From: Pomacea canaliculata
Taxonomy: Eukaryota > Mollusca > Gastropoda > Architaenioglossa > Ampullariidae
Length of the DNA stretch: 64,000 bases
Assembly: GCF_003073045.1 (NCBI RefSeq)
Contig: NC_037600.1
Location: 11,334,758-11,398,757 of the forward strand
Reading direction: 5' to 3'
A program made the translations under genes and the position numbers. The notes below the pieces were generated by a model. It was given only the letters and a program-made list of their open reading frames with translations. It had not been told where the DNA came from and made no database searches. Within the stretch, counting starts at the first letter, position 1, and the number at the start of each line of letters is the position of its first letter. Below are positions 24,275-37,139 of this stretch, one piece after another.

Positions 24275-25380
24275 GTAAGTAAAGGATACTGGCTTTAACA
24301 TCCGGGTCAGTGTGTCCAGCAAACCGCCAAAACTTTGTGAACTACAGTGTGACTCAAGTAGGTCAGCGATTAAGTAACGAGAGTGATTGGTAAAGATATT
24401 CAGTTAAGTTCACTTAAAAAGAAATAATTAAAAGAAGAAAAGAAAGCTTTTCTACGTTTTTTATCAGTTCGGTGCTAGTCTTGTACAAAAGGAGCGCTGC
24501 AGCCTTTAGCATAATTAAGTTATCTAGAAATAAAATTCAAGATTTTGTACTTAAAACTCGCTGATGCCGTTAAACTATTACTTTATTAGTTTTACATTTC
24601 TATTCATTAGTTTGAAGAATTTGGTAATTAATGGAGAATCCAAACAGTCCTTCAGATTCGTGTGAACGGAAGACGTTGATGGGAAAAATGATAGAGTTTG
24701 TGTTTGATTAATATCAAAGTGTGGACAGGCCACTTGAAACGAAAACCTACTGAAAAGAGGCAACACATCTCCTTCCCTCCCTTCTCCAACGACTGGTCGC
24801 AGTTAAGGGACAAAGAAAGTCGGTGGAAAAAATAAGTAAGGAAAACAGTTGCTTTGATAAATTTAACGTTTCATATCGTTAAAGCCGTTGGCCTTTTTTT
24901 ACTGCTGACGTCAGCTGTACTTGGGCGGGAACGGAGGAATGATAGATGGGCATACAAAGACATATTCCTTCTAGACTAGACCAATCGGTAGGAATGGAAG
25001 AAAGATGTGGTCTGGCTGACACACACGAGAAGACCGTATAGTCGTATAAGTTATTCACTGATTTATATACAGTTTACACAGACAATAACCGGTATCCCTA
25101 CATGAATCGTGAGCGGACACCTGGGAGTGTCTAAATAATTTAAATCATTAAAATCGACTACAACCTGATGTCAATACTGCATTAGGAAACGAAGGTGACA
25201 TCTAGGCGATGGCAGTCACACACACAAAGTGTTTATAAAGAGGAGAGGATGCAGTCATATGCCTGTGTAACGCCCGTCTCCTGTGCTGAACACATCAAAC
25301 ACAAGTAGTGAAACATTACTAGGGAGATGAAGAGTTGGGGTAAGAAAAAAAAATTAATGATAGTCTACTCACCAAGAAAC

Positions 25381-25478
25381 GGAAATCCCCAATTTAGAAG
25401 AATAATCACTACACGAAAGTCACGTGATCTTTTGAAGGGGACCATCATTGAGACGTTCGTCTGTTCTATTTCTCGAAG
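25381..25478 (+). promoter_or_regulatory. Unit 3 proximal promoter/exon-1 module c
   Basis: GGAAATCCCC is at 25381-25390 and GTCACGTGAT at 25419-25428. The donor position corresponding to unit 2 reads GTTTTC after 25478, a weak donor, so use of this first exon is less certain than in unit 2. Confidence 0.45.
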
Positions 25479-26377
25479 GTTTTCCTGTTGTAATATTAGT
25501 AAACAGCTTACTAACTTATTAAGTTTAACCCTGTATATTCATTAGAATTGTTTTATAATGTATGTTATCTGTTCGACAAAAGATGTCGACACACCTTTAA
25601 TCCACCTGACATTCAACACCTTTCTCTGACTCATCTCGCTGCTAGTGCTGTGTTTATTGTGACTTTACTACTGAGCCAGGATTTTATAAGTCCACGTGAA
25701 TACTGACTTTTTTAATAGACTAGACAGCATGGCTGATTAGAGACACTTTTTAATATTTTTACACCATAAGTGCATACGCTTTTAAATATTTTAGAAAACA
25801 ATCATGGCTGACAAATGCCATTTTCTTCCGGAAGTACAATATACAATCCCCCTTCTTGCCCTATTGTCATAATTTCTTGTTAGTATGAGACTGTTATCGT
25901 GTGTTGTGTGTCTTATGTTATGGCTGTATGCCCTCTGGACATATACCCAATAAAAATAAAACGAAATCCCACCGGATCCTTTCGGCGATAACGCGAGATA
26001 ACTCGCCAACACGACAGAATATGGGAGATAATTCTGGAAATGTCACTGTATTGCCTGATGACTTCCCTCCCTTATCAGAGGTCTAGAATGAAAGGTTGCT
26101 CCAGGGTACAAAGGGAGAACTTTGTTAAAAAAACTAACTAGAGTACAGAGAAAGGAGTGTGTTAAACAGCTAGGGTACAGAGGAAAGATCGTGTTAAAAG
26201 ATTAAACTTACGGAAGATGGGCAGAGCTTGCCTCGGTACACTAAACATTATTTTATTTTACTTTATCGCTATACTAATAATATTATAAATGTGTTAACAA
26301 AATTATGATTTTATCTATTTTGACGATTCCTTTGTCGTAAACATCTTTGTTTTTTTATTTCAGCCTGGCATTTTAAC

Positions 26378-27448
26378 ATGGAGGTAGTAGTTCGATCACA
26401 CGAACGAGAGTGTGCCGTGTGCACGAATGACTTCACCACACCAAAGATTCTACCCTGTGGTCATCTCTTGTGTCGAGAATGTGTCATTAGCTGGATGAAA
26501 TCTAAACATCATGCGGGATGTCCTCTGTGTACATGTCCTATAGCAGAGCATCAAGGTTATTCATCTCAAAGTGCAGCGGATGTTGTTGACGCCCTGCCTA
26601 CAGACTCTGTGATGGAAGCCATAGTACAAAGTGCTGGCGTGCTGGGCAAGGATAACATGTGCACCGTATGTGATGACGTCAGAGCTGAGTACATCTGTAT
26701 GCAGTGTGTGGAAAAAATGTGTTCATCGTGTATGAAGATGCACAAGAAGATGTCCATGAGCCGCAGTCACGATGTGGAGAGTGTCAGCACTGTGACACCT
26801 GAACGTCTGGCTGCCAGCCGCCCTGCACTGTGTGCTGACCACGGCGACAAACACGCGGAGGCATTTTGCGCTGATCATCACCTTAGTATCTGTTCATCGT
26901 GTACCTCAATCAAACACAGAACATGTTTAGTTGTGAGAGATATCAACGACGAAATGAAAGATTCTGAAAAAACACTTTGTGGTTTGACTGACCAACTGGT
27001 TCAGGCCGAGTACAGTCTGAAGCAAGGTACAGAGCATCTCGCCATACGTCTTCAGAAGGTGGAGGACATGGAACAAGAAGACATGACACAGGTAGACAAG
27101 ACATGCGACAAACTTCAGAGGATGGTGGAAAATTGTCGAAAAGGACTAAAAAAACAAATACATGATTCACGTTTACAAGTCACGAATTCGTTAATAAAAG
27201 CTAAACGAGAACTAGACAAACGTCTGGGGAAAGTGACGTCACACAGGAATATAGTGACGCGAGCTAGAGCAGTGGCGCCACGTGCGGGGCTAATACACGT
27301 GACCCAGGCTCTGACAGACAGGGTCAACAGCCTTGACCTCAATGCCGATCTAGATGAATTGTCTTGGATGATTTCACCTGAGAGAAGTGTGGAATGCTAC
27401 AACCAATTGGAAAAAGCCATAGAGAATGAGCTCCATCAATTTCAACAA

Positions 27449-27493
<45 letters not shown>

Positions 27494-29427
27494 CAACAAC
27501 AACAGAAAAAGGCTAAAGTATACAGTTCTTTCATCCTGTAATATGTTTAACCTATATTTATAGAAATAATTTGAATTCTTTATGCTATTTTTTTTATCTA
27601 AGTTACTCTCTATTCACTGACTTGTCAGTCTTTCATTTGGAAGAGGCTTAGCATTATTATACATACGCTTACATGCAAATTAAACTCCGTTTGGTGATTT
27701 GTTCGCGTGTACTGGTAAACTACATCCATATTTTAGCTGTTTGTTGTGTATTCCATGACAGAGTGCTTACTTTCTAATCCGGAACCCAAACTTTCAGAGA
27801 TGATTCAATTATCGTGATGTTTTATGTTATAAGTGATCTGATAACTAATTTACTAGAAATTAGCTTAAAGAGTGTTTCAAGTCCATCTTTGAGGTAGGCG
27901 GAAAGTCCTATCAATCAGTGAGAAAGCAACTCCCATGGCAATGAAAGTTAAACATAACAAACAGGGACTGAATTAAAATAAGCTCTAGACCCTGAAAAAG
28001 GAGAGTTTGGTTGTTTTCAGCAAAGAAAACTTTTTTTTATCTATGAGCAGAAAAGACAGGAGGTTAACACATTACTGAGAAAAAAGATCGCAAACACCCT
28101 TGTCGACCTAAGTGAGACGGTAATATCATGTATTGATGTTTGTGTATTGATATTATTCTGACAAAATACTTGAACAAACGATTTTTTTCTTGCTGATTTT
28201 AGGGTTTGTTTCAATGAATCTGCACTAAGATGTAAAAACATAGTGTATATAAAAGGTATTCAGTTATTATATCTTCGATGTCAATTACTTGGTCTATTAA
28301 TTTATTTTATGTAATATGTATAAAATTATATATCTCTACCAAATGAAACTAAAATTTCATATTCCTTTTAAGAACTTTACTTTTAATGCATAAACTGTTA
28401 AGCCAATAAGTCTAATACTGTACTTCACTTGATCGCTATTTGTGAAGCAAACTTCGTTATTGTTTAGTCAACGATTTAAAAAAGAAAAACAGTAAACAGG
28501 AAGAGAGTTTTCTGAAAGTAAATATATGCATTCTAAGGTTGTGCTTTAACATTAAAACGCCTGTACTATTCTATTTAAGATGTCCTTTATTGTTTCTTTC
28601 TGAAAGCAAAAGGGGACAATCCATTTACTTAGTTCAGAACTAGATTTTAGCTTTAAGCAAACACGTTCTGGGCTCAGAGCACAATAATGTGTTCACGTCT
28701 GTGTGTGTGTTAGAACAATAGGCAACTGATATGTAAACTATGTCCTTTTAAATGTCAGCACTGACATATTAACTGGCAAAGCATTAAGTGCTTCTCTCAA
28801 TCCCTAACATCTAAAATACAAGAAAAAGAAACCACACACAGAAACAAACACAGTTCTAGCTCATTAAAATTATTTCAGAATGTATGTATCTGCCAACCGT
28901 AAAATGTATTTATAAAAATCACATCGTCAGTAACTTCTTCAAACAAATTTGTAGGGTTGTGTGTGGTATGTCGTGATGTAATGTATGGGAAGTTATATTT
29001 TTCCACACAAAAATATTTATAATTAGGGTATGATTGCAGATCTTAACCGAAAAACAACCCGTCTTAGAAAGTAAGTCTAATAGCACTAATACCAAAACAT
29101 TAGAGTTAGTAAATATTAAAATAATATTAGTGTTTTATTTTGCGATTTTCTTAACTTTTTATAACTAAACATTATAATTGTCGAGTAAATACCTGTTAAT
29201 AATTTTTTTTGACACGAGAATGGACGTTATTTACAGCTGAACACACAGCCACCAGTCTTTGTGTTCCACGACAACTGTGGAAGCAACATTCGTCTGACGA
29301 ACGGTAACAGGACCGCGGAGACGATAAATCAATTTGCCTTCAGTAACGGGGAGGTCGTGTCACGTGACCATATGGTGCCGAACGTCTTGTATGAAGTAAG
29401 ATACTAGGCTAGAATGATGATGACTAC

Positions 29428-29491
<64 letters not shown>

Positions 29492-31178
29492 ACGAAGATG
29501 ATAAGGATGAGGATGAGTAATGTTACTAATAAAAACAGAATAAAAGAAATTCTTATGTACATTTTTATAGTTCACAGACGCCAACAAACAAATTGATCTG
29601 TATTATTTTGTTTTATTTGCTTTTTTAAATAGCTGACGCTATTTTATAGAAAGCTTACCGAAAACAGTAGTCCTTATTCATAGTGTCCGTGTTTGGTCAC
29701 TATTTTTACTTTACTGAGAGACAGACATATTTTAGTCCACTTAGTTACCCTAATCAGCTGTCACAGTTTTGCATGTCATGACACTTTAATATTGACACAG
29801 GTCAGAGTGGAAGCAGAATCACTTCAACACCAGAACAAGTTATCACTGGGAGTGCTAAGAATTTCTACTGCACATCTCCGTGTGATGACAGACTTCTATG
29901 CAGCCTTTCGTGATTATGTTTTTGTCTCGTCCAGTGGGGTCTACTTCCAGGGATATCCTGTAAGTTTAATGGTTTCAAGGCCCCACAAAGGGCTTTGTAC
30001 TTTATGCTATGCATACAAGTTGAAGCTAATTATCATTTCCTTTTTTTTCACCTTTCTATAGAACAAAGCAATCTTAAGGATTTTGTTCGAAATTTTTTTT
30101 CCGTTTCTAATAAGCAAGTAACAATCATGGACAAAAACTATTTCCTAAATTAAATTTAAAAGATTTTCTCACTGCAAATAAAAACTAACCCTAACCCATT
30201 TCATAGAATAAGGACAACTAGAAAAACTTCAGTAACGGATATGTATATGCTGACGTAGGGAGGGGGACAGTCAATAGGTGAGCTGAAATATGTTATTTAG
30301 GCGGCTATGAGTTTGATATTATACACAGTAAATTTTATAAAGTGGACCTCATCAATGGAAATTGGTGATTTGCCTAGATTTCTGGGAATGTTATCTCAAG
30401 CTGAGGAGTATCCCGTGAGGAGAAAGAAATTCAATTAAGGCTTTAACTGATCTCAATAAATCCATCCTTAATTGAAAATTAAATCTCTTTTCTATGTACA
30501 TTAAGTCACGATACAATCAGTCCAATCCCTATCTTACATTTTTCTGAAGAAATCAAGCATTTCTTTTTTATCTTTCTCAGTTACATAAAGTTACATATTT
30601 ATGGAACAGCGCACGCTAGAATTAAAGACAGGGACTAAGCTAGGTGCTCACTTCCTGTCCAATATTTTATTGAAATTAAAAGGATCGGGTATTTGTCTTT
30701 AGCTGTCGGCAACGCTTGGAAAAGATCTCGACAGACTTGAAGTCGGGAGTCGAGTTGGAGTATTGGTGGACTCGTCAAACTACCTTCACCTCTACATCAA
30801 CGGAAAAGACAAGGGTGTTGTAGCGAAACCTATAACACAACCCTGTTTTGCTTTCTTTTATATCGGCAATTCAGTAACAAAGGTGAGAGATACAAGTGCA
30901 CCTTACATTACACAGAGAAGTTCGGGATTTCTTGGGGAGACTATAACGGTCTCTTCAACTAAAATATGTGAAAATGTTCGGAAATTTTCAGTTATGGAAT
31001 ACTAAACAGGGAACCATTTTATTACCTACTTTCTAGTGCAGATGTACAGGAGCTTGTTTTGTAAAGTGGACACTTGTACAAAATATCCTTGTTCTTTATA
31101 GAAATCATTAGGTTTTGTACCTGCTGTTTGTTGTCTGTTAAACAGGTGACAGCCCTTCCTACATCTACGATGCCATAA
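26378..31178 (+). CDS. Unit 3: TRIM-like RBCC-NHR protein with polyQ, subfamily II
   Basis: Proposed coding exons are 26378-27517, 29237-29395, 29801-29959, 30703-30882 and 31146-31178, all phase 0, giving 556 residues. RING, both B-boxes and coiled coil match unit 2 closely, for example CAVCTNDFTTPK and CADHGDKHAEAFC. The glutamine run before the NHR is longest here, about 21 residues in a mixed CAA/CAG tract, followed by KKAK. The NHR exons read VFVFHDNCGSNIRL, YEVRVEA, LSLGVLRIST, VGSRVGVLVD and LYINGKDKGV, ending VTALPTSTMP. Exon 3 is two codons longer than in siblings. The NHR shows several replacements at positions shared by the others, such as GEVVSRDH in place of GVVVSRD, so target specificity may differ. 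The acceptor before the start ends at 26363. Confidence 0.85.
29414..29490 (+). repeat. (GAT)n microsatellite, longest in the array
   Basis: A nearly pure GAT repeat of about 75 bases just downstream of the first NHR exon of unit 3. It produces meaningless poly-Met and poly-His reading frames on the two strands. Confidence 0.9.
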
Positions 31179-33300
31179 AAATACTAGAGAAGAAGAAGGC
31201 TGAGACAGTAAATGATGTTCATGTGTAAGTTTTTGTTCGTCTACAGTTAAAATGTAGTTAAACTGCTCCACCCCTTCTGTCCAGTTCCTCTCACTCGGTA
31301 ACAAAATTGTTGACGATAGTAGCAGCCGACAGATGGTTTGTACAACAGTAGATAAGGTTGAAGAGTTACACACAGACAGACTGTGATGGACACTTTCAGG
31401 AATAAAGTCTCGATTTTATCAATTTTGCTCTGTTTCTGCTGTAGACTAACTAAAATTATTACTCGCTTTAGAGTGATTTTGTCAGAGTGTGGAATTCTAT
31501 TTGATTCTATATCAGTTAAGTTGAAAGCGTGTAGCATGGAAGATGATTCGTTGTAGTCACCATAATTGTACTGCGCATGTACTGAATAATTGATTTTGTA
31601 GATTATGGGATTTCTATAGGACTTTTTAGTTTTTCAATATACATCGTGTGTTAACCTGTAAATAGTGTAGTCAATACTACTAAAATATTTACAATTTTTT
31701 GTGTATTTGTTCAATATTAAACAAAGTTAAATGTGTGTATCCTTCTTCGGAAAAACCTAAGCAAATCAACCGAATGTACACTTCAGATCAATACTGATCA
31801 ATAATGAAGTATAAAACACATACATATACAAATACCAACAATTATTCTCAAAATAAAGAGAGTCTAATCATTTAAGATATTGTTATTGTTCTTAACTGTC
31901 TGTCTGTGGCCTAATTCAGTCAGATTACTTTCTAACAAACGGTTTTAACGGGTAAAATCTCTAATAAGCTTCTAATGGAATAAACACTTTACTCCCGTCA
32001 GAAAATGTGGACATTAGTGACAAAGACAACATTACACAAGTGGTGGATGGCAGGCATGAGAATACTTAGATAAGATTGTTAGTAACAAACTAAAATAAAC
32101 AGCTTTGTTTCTCCAGCTCTCTAGTCATAAAATCACTTCTGTTAATTAAAGACCCGGTCTGTACAAGTGAGTAGAGATAGTGACGTGGCACACAGAAAGC
32201 AGAGATTTTTTTCCCGTCCATTGAAAGCACGTGTATATATTAAATTAAATGACAGCGAACAACTTATTTAGTGCAGTCTGCTATAGCATCAACAAAGTTG
32301 GAGTACTTTTTCTAGGGGTTTGATCTCTCCCGTTTGTATCGCTTTTATTTTTTTCAACCCGAAATCATTTTGAGACTTTCTGTTTGGAGTAAACTAAAGG
32401 TGACCATTTGTAACCTTTCACTTTGTAACTCAAGTCTTTGCCACCAAGTGTGTCAGCTGTTCCAGTCAGAAGCTAAGTGGCGTGTGTATGTGTATTGTAC
32501 GGAATGAGTGATTGTGCAGTGTTGTGAGTGTGGTAGTTAAGAAACCATTGACTCACTAGACATCTCGATAAGGGTTAAGGAGCTTAATTAGTGTTAAAAA
32601 TATAAAAGTTTTAAGTGTGGTAGCTATTATCAGAAAATCGGGTGGAAAGATTTTCGGCGATTTCACTAGGTTTTTCGTTAGCAACGGATACTGCTAATTG
32701 TTCACACTGTGCTAAATTTTACAAAAAAATTATAAAATACATATCGCTACATCATTTCGAGTAACAAAAAGTATATATATCAATGAATATTTACGTCATT
32801 TTGGTGCCTTTGCCTAATAACATAAAAAAACTGGAATTTGGGAAAAAAATGTTATTGCAATCTAATCAGTATGTACACTCACACTTACATGAAGATTTAA
32901 AGAACGAGCATGCCACATAAAAATATAAATGTCTAGAAGGACAACTTTCATGTCAAATTGTCTTTGTTTATGCACGTATAGCTCTCTGATCGACAGAAAG
33001 TGGAAGGGTTCATAATCCCTGAGCTTTTTACTGTTCACACCTCATCCATCTTCAAGTCACGTGGTCACGCAGGTGTTTCTAGTACCTTGAATTCTTACTG
33101 TCCTGCGTACATGACAACGTGCCTACAATTATTCTCATTCAGTGTAACAAAATTACAGATTGTGGTGCATGTTTTTAAACAAAGTTCTACCTACAAAATA
33201 TACATCAGTGTCAAAAATATCGTTTTTATATTATTTATTGGTTTAAGCTGTTTAAATCGTTTTCTTTACCACACCAAAAAGCTAATTATGTACTAAAGTG
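31179..33300 (+). repeat. Unit 3 3' UTR and spacer
   Basis: The conserved 3' block at about 31255-31450 has AATAAA at 31401-31406. The spacer that follows is closely similar to the one after unit 2, and from 32988 is nearly identical to 23281 onward, an offset of 9707 bp. No gene is supported. Confidence 0.6.
31401..31406 (+). terminator. Polyadenylation signal, unit 3
   Basis: AATAAA in the same CAGGAATAAAGTCTC context as units 2 and 4, about 220 bp after the stop codon. Confidence 0.55.
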
Positions 33301-33307
33301 TTTTAAC

Positions 33308-33495
33308 GGGAATTCCCAAATTAGTTGTAATTCTATGAATGTCACGTGACCTACACAGCCTTGACCTGTCTCGGTAACAAGCAACAGACGAAGAGAAAGA
33401 CATCTCAACTGTGTGGTGTGAAGTATTCAGCTAAACTGTCAGGCAGGTAGATTCAAGCTTCACTCAACTTAACAATTGTTCATTTGAAGGAGCCG
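33308..33495 (+). promoter_or_regulatory. Unit 4 promoter/exon-1 module a
   Basis: The palindrome GGGAATTCCC is at 33308-33317 and a perfect GTCACGTGAC at 33341-33350. The exon-1 donor GTGAGT follows 33495. Confidence 0.6.
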
Positions 33496-33811
33496 GTGAG
33501 TAAACTCTACATGTAAACTCTACATACTTACACCACTTAACGTTAGCACATTCGCTAACATCCGGATCTGTGTGCAGCTAACCGCCATATTGAGACGGAA
33601 GTAAGTGAACCGTTGTGTACAGAGAGGACCATTTAGCCATTAGTACTTGTTTGTAATGACCAGAGCATGATGAACAGATTTTTCTGTTTAAAGTCACAGA
33701 AAATTATTATGTTTATATTAATCGCGACGGTTGTCTAAACTCTTTTCTCTGCATACAAAGAAAGAAAGACAATATAAAAAAAATCCTACTAATTTTTTTT
33801 TTTTTTTTTAC

Positions 33812-33989
33812 GGGGATTCCCAATTTAGTAGCTGTAATAAATGTCACGTGTTCAGCACGGCCTGTGGGAGGAGCGAGGACACACTCTAGTCTACAGGTAA
33901 CATTTCTCGACTCTTAAGCGTTAATTAATGAGGTCAACTGTCAGGTCAGGTAGATTGAAGCCTCACCTAACGTTCATTTGAAGAAGACG
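33812..33989 (+). promoter_or_regulatory. Unit 4 promoter/exon-1 module b
   Basis: GGGGATTCCC, a full kappaB consensus match, is at 33812-33821 right after a T tract. GTCACGTGTT is at 33843-33852. The exon-1 donor GTAAGT follows 33989. Confidence 0.55.
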
Positions 33990-35081
33990 GTAAGTAAAGG
34001 ATACTGGCTTTAACATCCGGGTTAGTGTGTCCAGCAAACCGCCATAACTTGACTCAAGTAGGTCAGCGATTAAGTAACGAGAGTGATTGGTAAAGATATT
34101 CAGTTAAGTTCACTTAGAAATAAATAATAAAAAGAAGTAAAGAAAGGTGCTGTTTAATGAAGCTTTACCTTTGACCTAAACGCTACGTTTTTTATCAGTT
34201 CGGTGCTAGTCTTGTACAAAAGGAGCGCTGCAGCCTTTAGCATAATTAAGTTATCAGAAATAAAATACAAGTTTGTACTTAAAACTCGCTGATGCCGTTA
34301 AACTTTATTAGTTTTACATTTCTTTTCATTAGTTTGAAGAAATATGCAATTAGTGGAGAAATGTCATTCAGATTGGTGTGAACGGAGGACGTTGATGGGA
34401 AAAATAAGAGCTTGTGTTTGATTAATATCAAAGTGTGGACAGACCGCTTGAAAGGAAAACCTACTGAAAAAAGGAACATATCCTTCCCTCCCTTCTCCAA
34501 CGAATGGTCACAGTTAAGGGACAAAAAAACTCGGTGGAAAAAATAAGTAAGGAAAACAGTTGCATTGATAAATTTAACGTTTCATATCGTTAAAATCGTT
34601 GGCCTTTTTTTACTGCTGACGTCAGTTGTACTTGGGCGGGAACGGAGGAATGATAGATGGACATATTCCTTCTAGACTAGACCAATGGGTAGGAATGGCA
34701 GAAAGATGTGGTCTGGCTGACCCATACGAGAAGACCGTATAGTCGTATAAATCATTCACTGATTTTACATACAGTTTACACAGACAATAACCGTTATCCC
34801 TACATGAATCGTGAGCGGACACCTTGGAGTGTCTAAATAATTTAAACCATTAAAATCGACTACAACCTGATGTCAATATTGCATTAGCAAACGAATGTGA
34901 CATCTAGGCGATGGCAGTCCCACACACAAAGTGATTAATAAAGAGGAGAGGATGCAGTCATGTGAATGGGTAACGCCTGTCTCCTGTGCTGAACACATCA
35001 AACACAAGTAGTGAAACATTACTAGGGAGATGAACAGTGGTGATAAGAAAAAAATCTATGCTAGTCTACACACTAAGAAAC

Positions 35082-35175
35082 GGAAATTTGGGACTACGAA
35101 AAATACCCAAGTACACGAGAATCACGTAATCTTCTGAAGCAAACCTTCATTGAGGCGTTCGTCTGTACTATCTTT
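35082..35175 (+). promoter_or_regulatory. Decayed unit 4 proximal module c
   Basis: Positional equivalent of the unit 2 and 3 proximal modules. The kappaB position reads GGAAATTTGG and the E-box position ATCACGTAAT, so both motifs are broken. It is probably inactive. Confidence 0.4.
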
Positions 35176-36030
35176 GAACAGTGAGACATTCCCGATGTAA
35201 TATTAGTAATTAACTTACTAATTAATAAGAAATTTTTTCATGATATCTGTTACCTGTTCGTCGAATGATGTTGACACACCTTTAATCCACCTGACATTCA
35301 ACAACTTCCTCTGACTCATCTCGCTGCACTAGTGTTGTGTGAGCGTTATCACTTTACTTGGTTGGGTCAGGAATTTATCAGTGCGAGTGTATACTGAACT
35401 TTTTGTAATAGATTAGATTGAATGGCTGATTAAAGACACCTTCTAATACTTTTACATCAGCAGTGCAAACTTTTTGAAAGCAATCATGGCTGACAGATGC
35501 CATTTTCTTCCGGAAATACAATATACAATCTCCGTTTTCGCCATATTGACATGATTTGTTGTTAGTATGAGTTATTGTGTGTTGTTTGTCTTATCTCACG
35601 TTATGGCTAAAAATGCTCTCCAAACTTATAGCAAATAAAATATATTGAAATTACTCCGGATCTTCTCGGCGATAACGCGAGTCAACTCGCTAACACAACA
35701 GAATATGGGAGAGAAATCTGGGAATATGTCACTTTATTTGCTGATGACTTTCCTCCCTTATCAGCGGTCTAGAATGAAAGGGTGTTCCAGGGTACAAAAG
35801 AAGAACTTTGTTCAACAACTAAATGGGTACAGACAAAAAATTGCGTTACAAGATTAAAATTACGGAAGATGGGCATTGTTTGTATCGGTAGACTAGACAC
35901 GATCTTATTTTACTTTGTCGCTATACTAATAATATTATAAATGTGTAAACAAAATTATGATTTTATTTATTTTAACGACACCCTTTCTTGTTTACTTCTT
36001 TCATTTTTATTTCAGCCTGGCATTTTTAAC

Positions 36031-37096
36031 ATGGAGGTAGCAGTTCAATCACACGAACGAGAGTGTGCTGTGTGCACGAATGACTTCACCACACCAAAGA
36101 TTCTACCCTGTGGTCATCTCCTGTGTCGACAATGTGTCATTTCCTGGATGGACTCAAAATCAGACGCTGGCTGTCCTCTGTGTACCTGTCCTATAGTAGA
36201 GCATCAAGGTAATTCATCTCAAAGTACAGCTGATGTTATTGACGCCCTGCCTACAGACTCTGTGATGGAAGCGATAGTAGAAAGTTCTCGTGTGCTGGGA
36301 AAGGATGACATGTGCACTGTATGTGATGACGTCACAGCTGAGTACATCTGTATGCAGTGTCTGGAAAAGATGTGTCCATCGTGTACTAAGATACACAAGA
36401 AGATGGTAGTGAGTCGCAGTCACGATGTGGAGAGTGTCAGCACTGTGACACCTGAACGTCTGGCTGCCAGCCGCCCTGCACTGTGTGCTGACCACGGCGA
36501 CAAACACGCGGAGGCATTTTGCGCTGATCATCACCTTAGTATCTGTGCATCGTGTTCCTCCATCAAACACAGAACGTGTTTAGCTGTGAAAGATATCAAC
36601 GATGAAATGAAAGATTCTGAAAATGCACTTTGTGGTTTGACTGACCAACTGGTTCAGGCCGAGTACAGTCTGAAGCAAGGTACAGAGCAGCTGGCACTAC
36701 GTCTTCAGAAGGTGGAGGACAGCGAACAAGAAGACTTGACACAGGTAGACAAGACATGCGACAAACTTCAGAGCATGGTGGAAAATTGTCGAAAAGGACT
36801 GAAAAAAATGATACAGGATTCACGTTTACCAGTCAAGAATTCGTTATTGGAAGTTAAACAAGAACTCGACAAACGTCTGGGGAAAGTGACGTCACACAGG
36901 AATATAGTGACGCGAGCTAGAGCAGTGGCGCCACGTGCGGGGCTAATACACGTCACCCAGGCTCTGACAGACAGGGTCAACAGCCTTGACCTTAACGCCG
37001 ATCTAGATGAACTGTCTTTGATGACTCCACCTAGGATAAGTGTGGAATGCTACAATGAATTGGAAAAAGCCATAGAGAATAAACTACATCAATTTC

Positions 37097-37139
<43 letters not shown>

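Noticed and set aside
29360-29596. Poly-Met (plus) and poly-His (minus) reading frames
   Set aside because: Both are translations of the (GAT)n microsatellite in an intron; no homology or coding context.
35941-36030. Upstream in-frame ATG at 35941 as the unit 4 start
   Set aside because: The extension crosses a clear acceptor (TTTATTTCAG) and has no counterpart in units 2 and 3; it is intronic.
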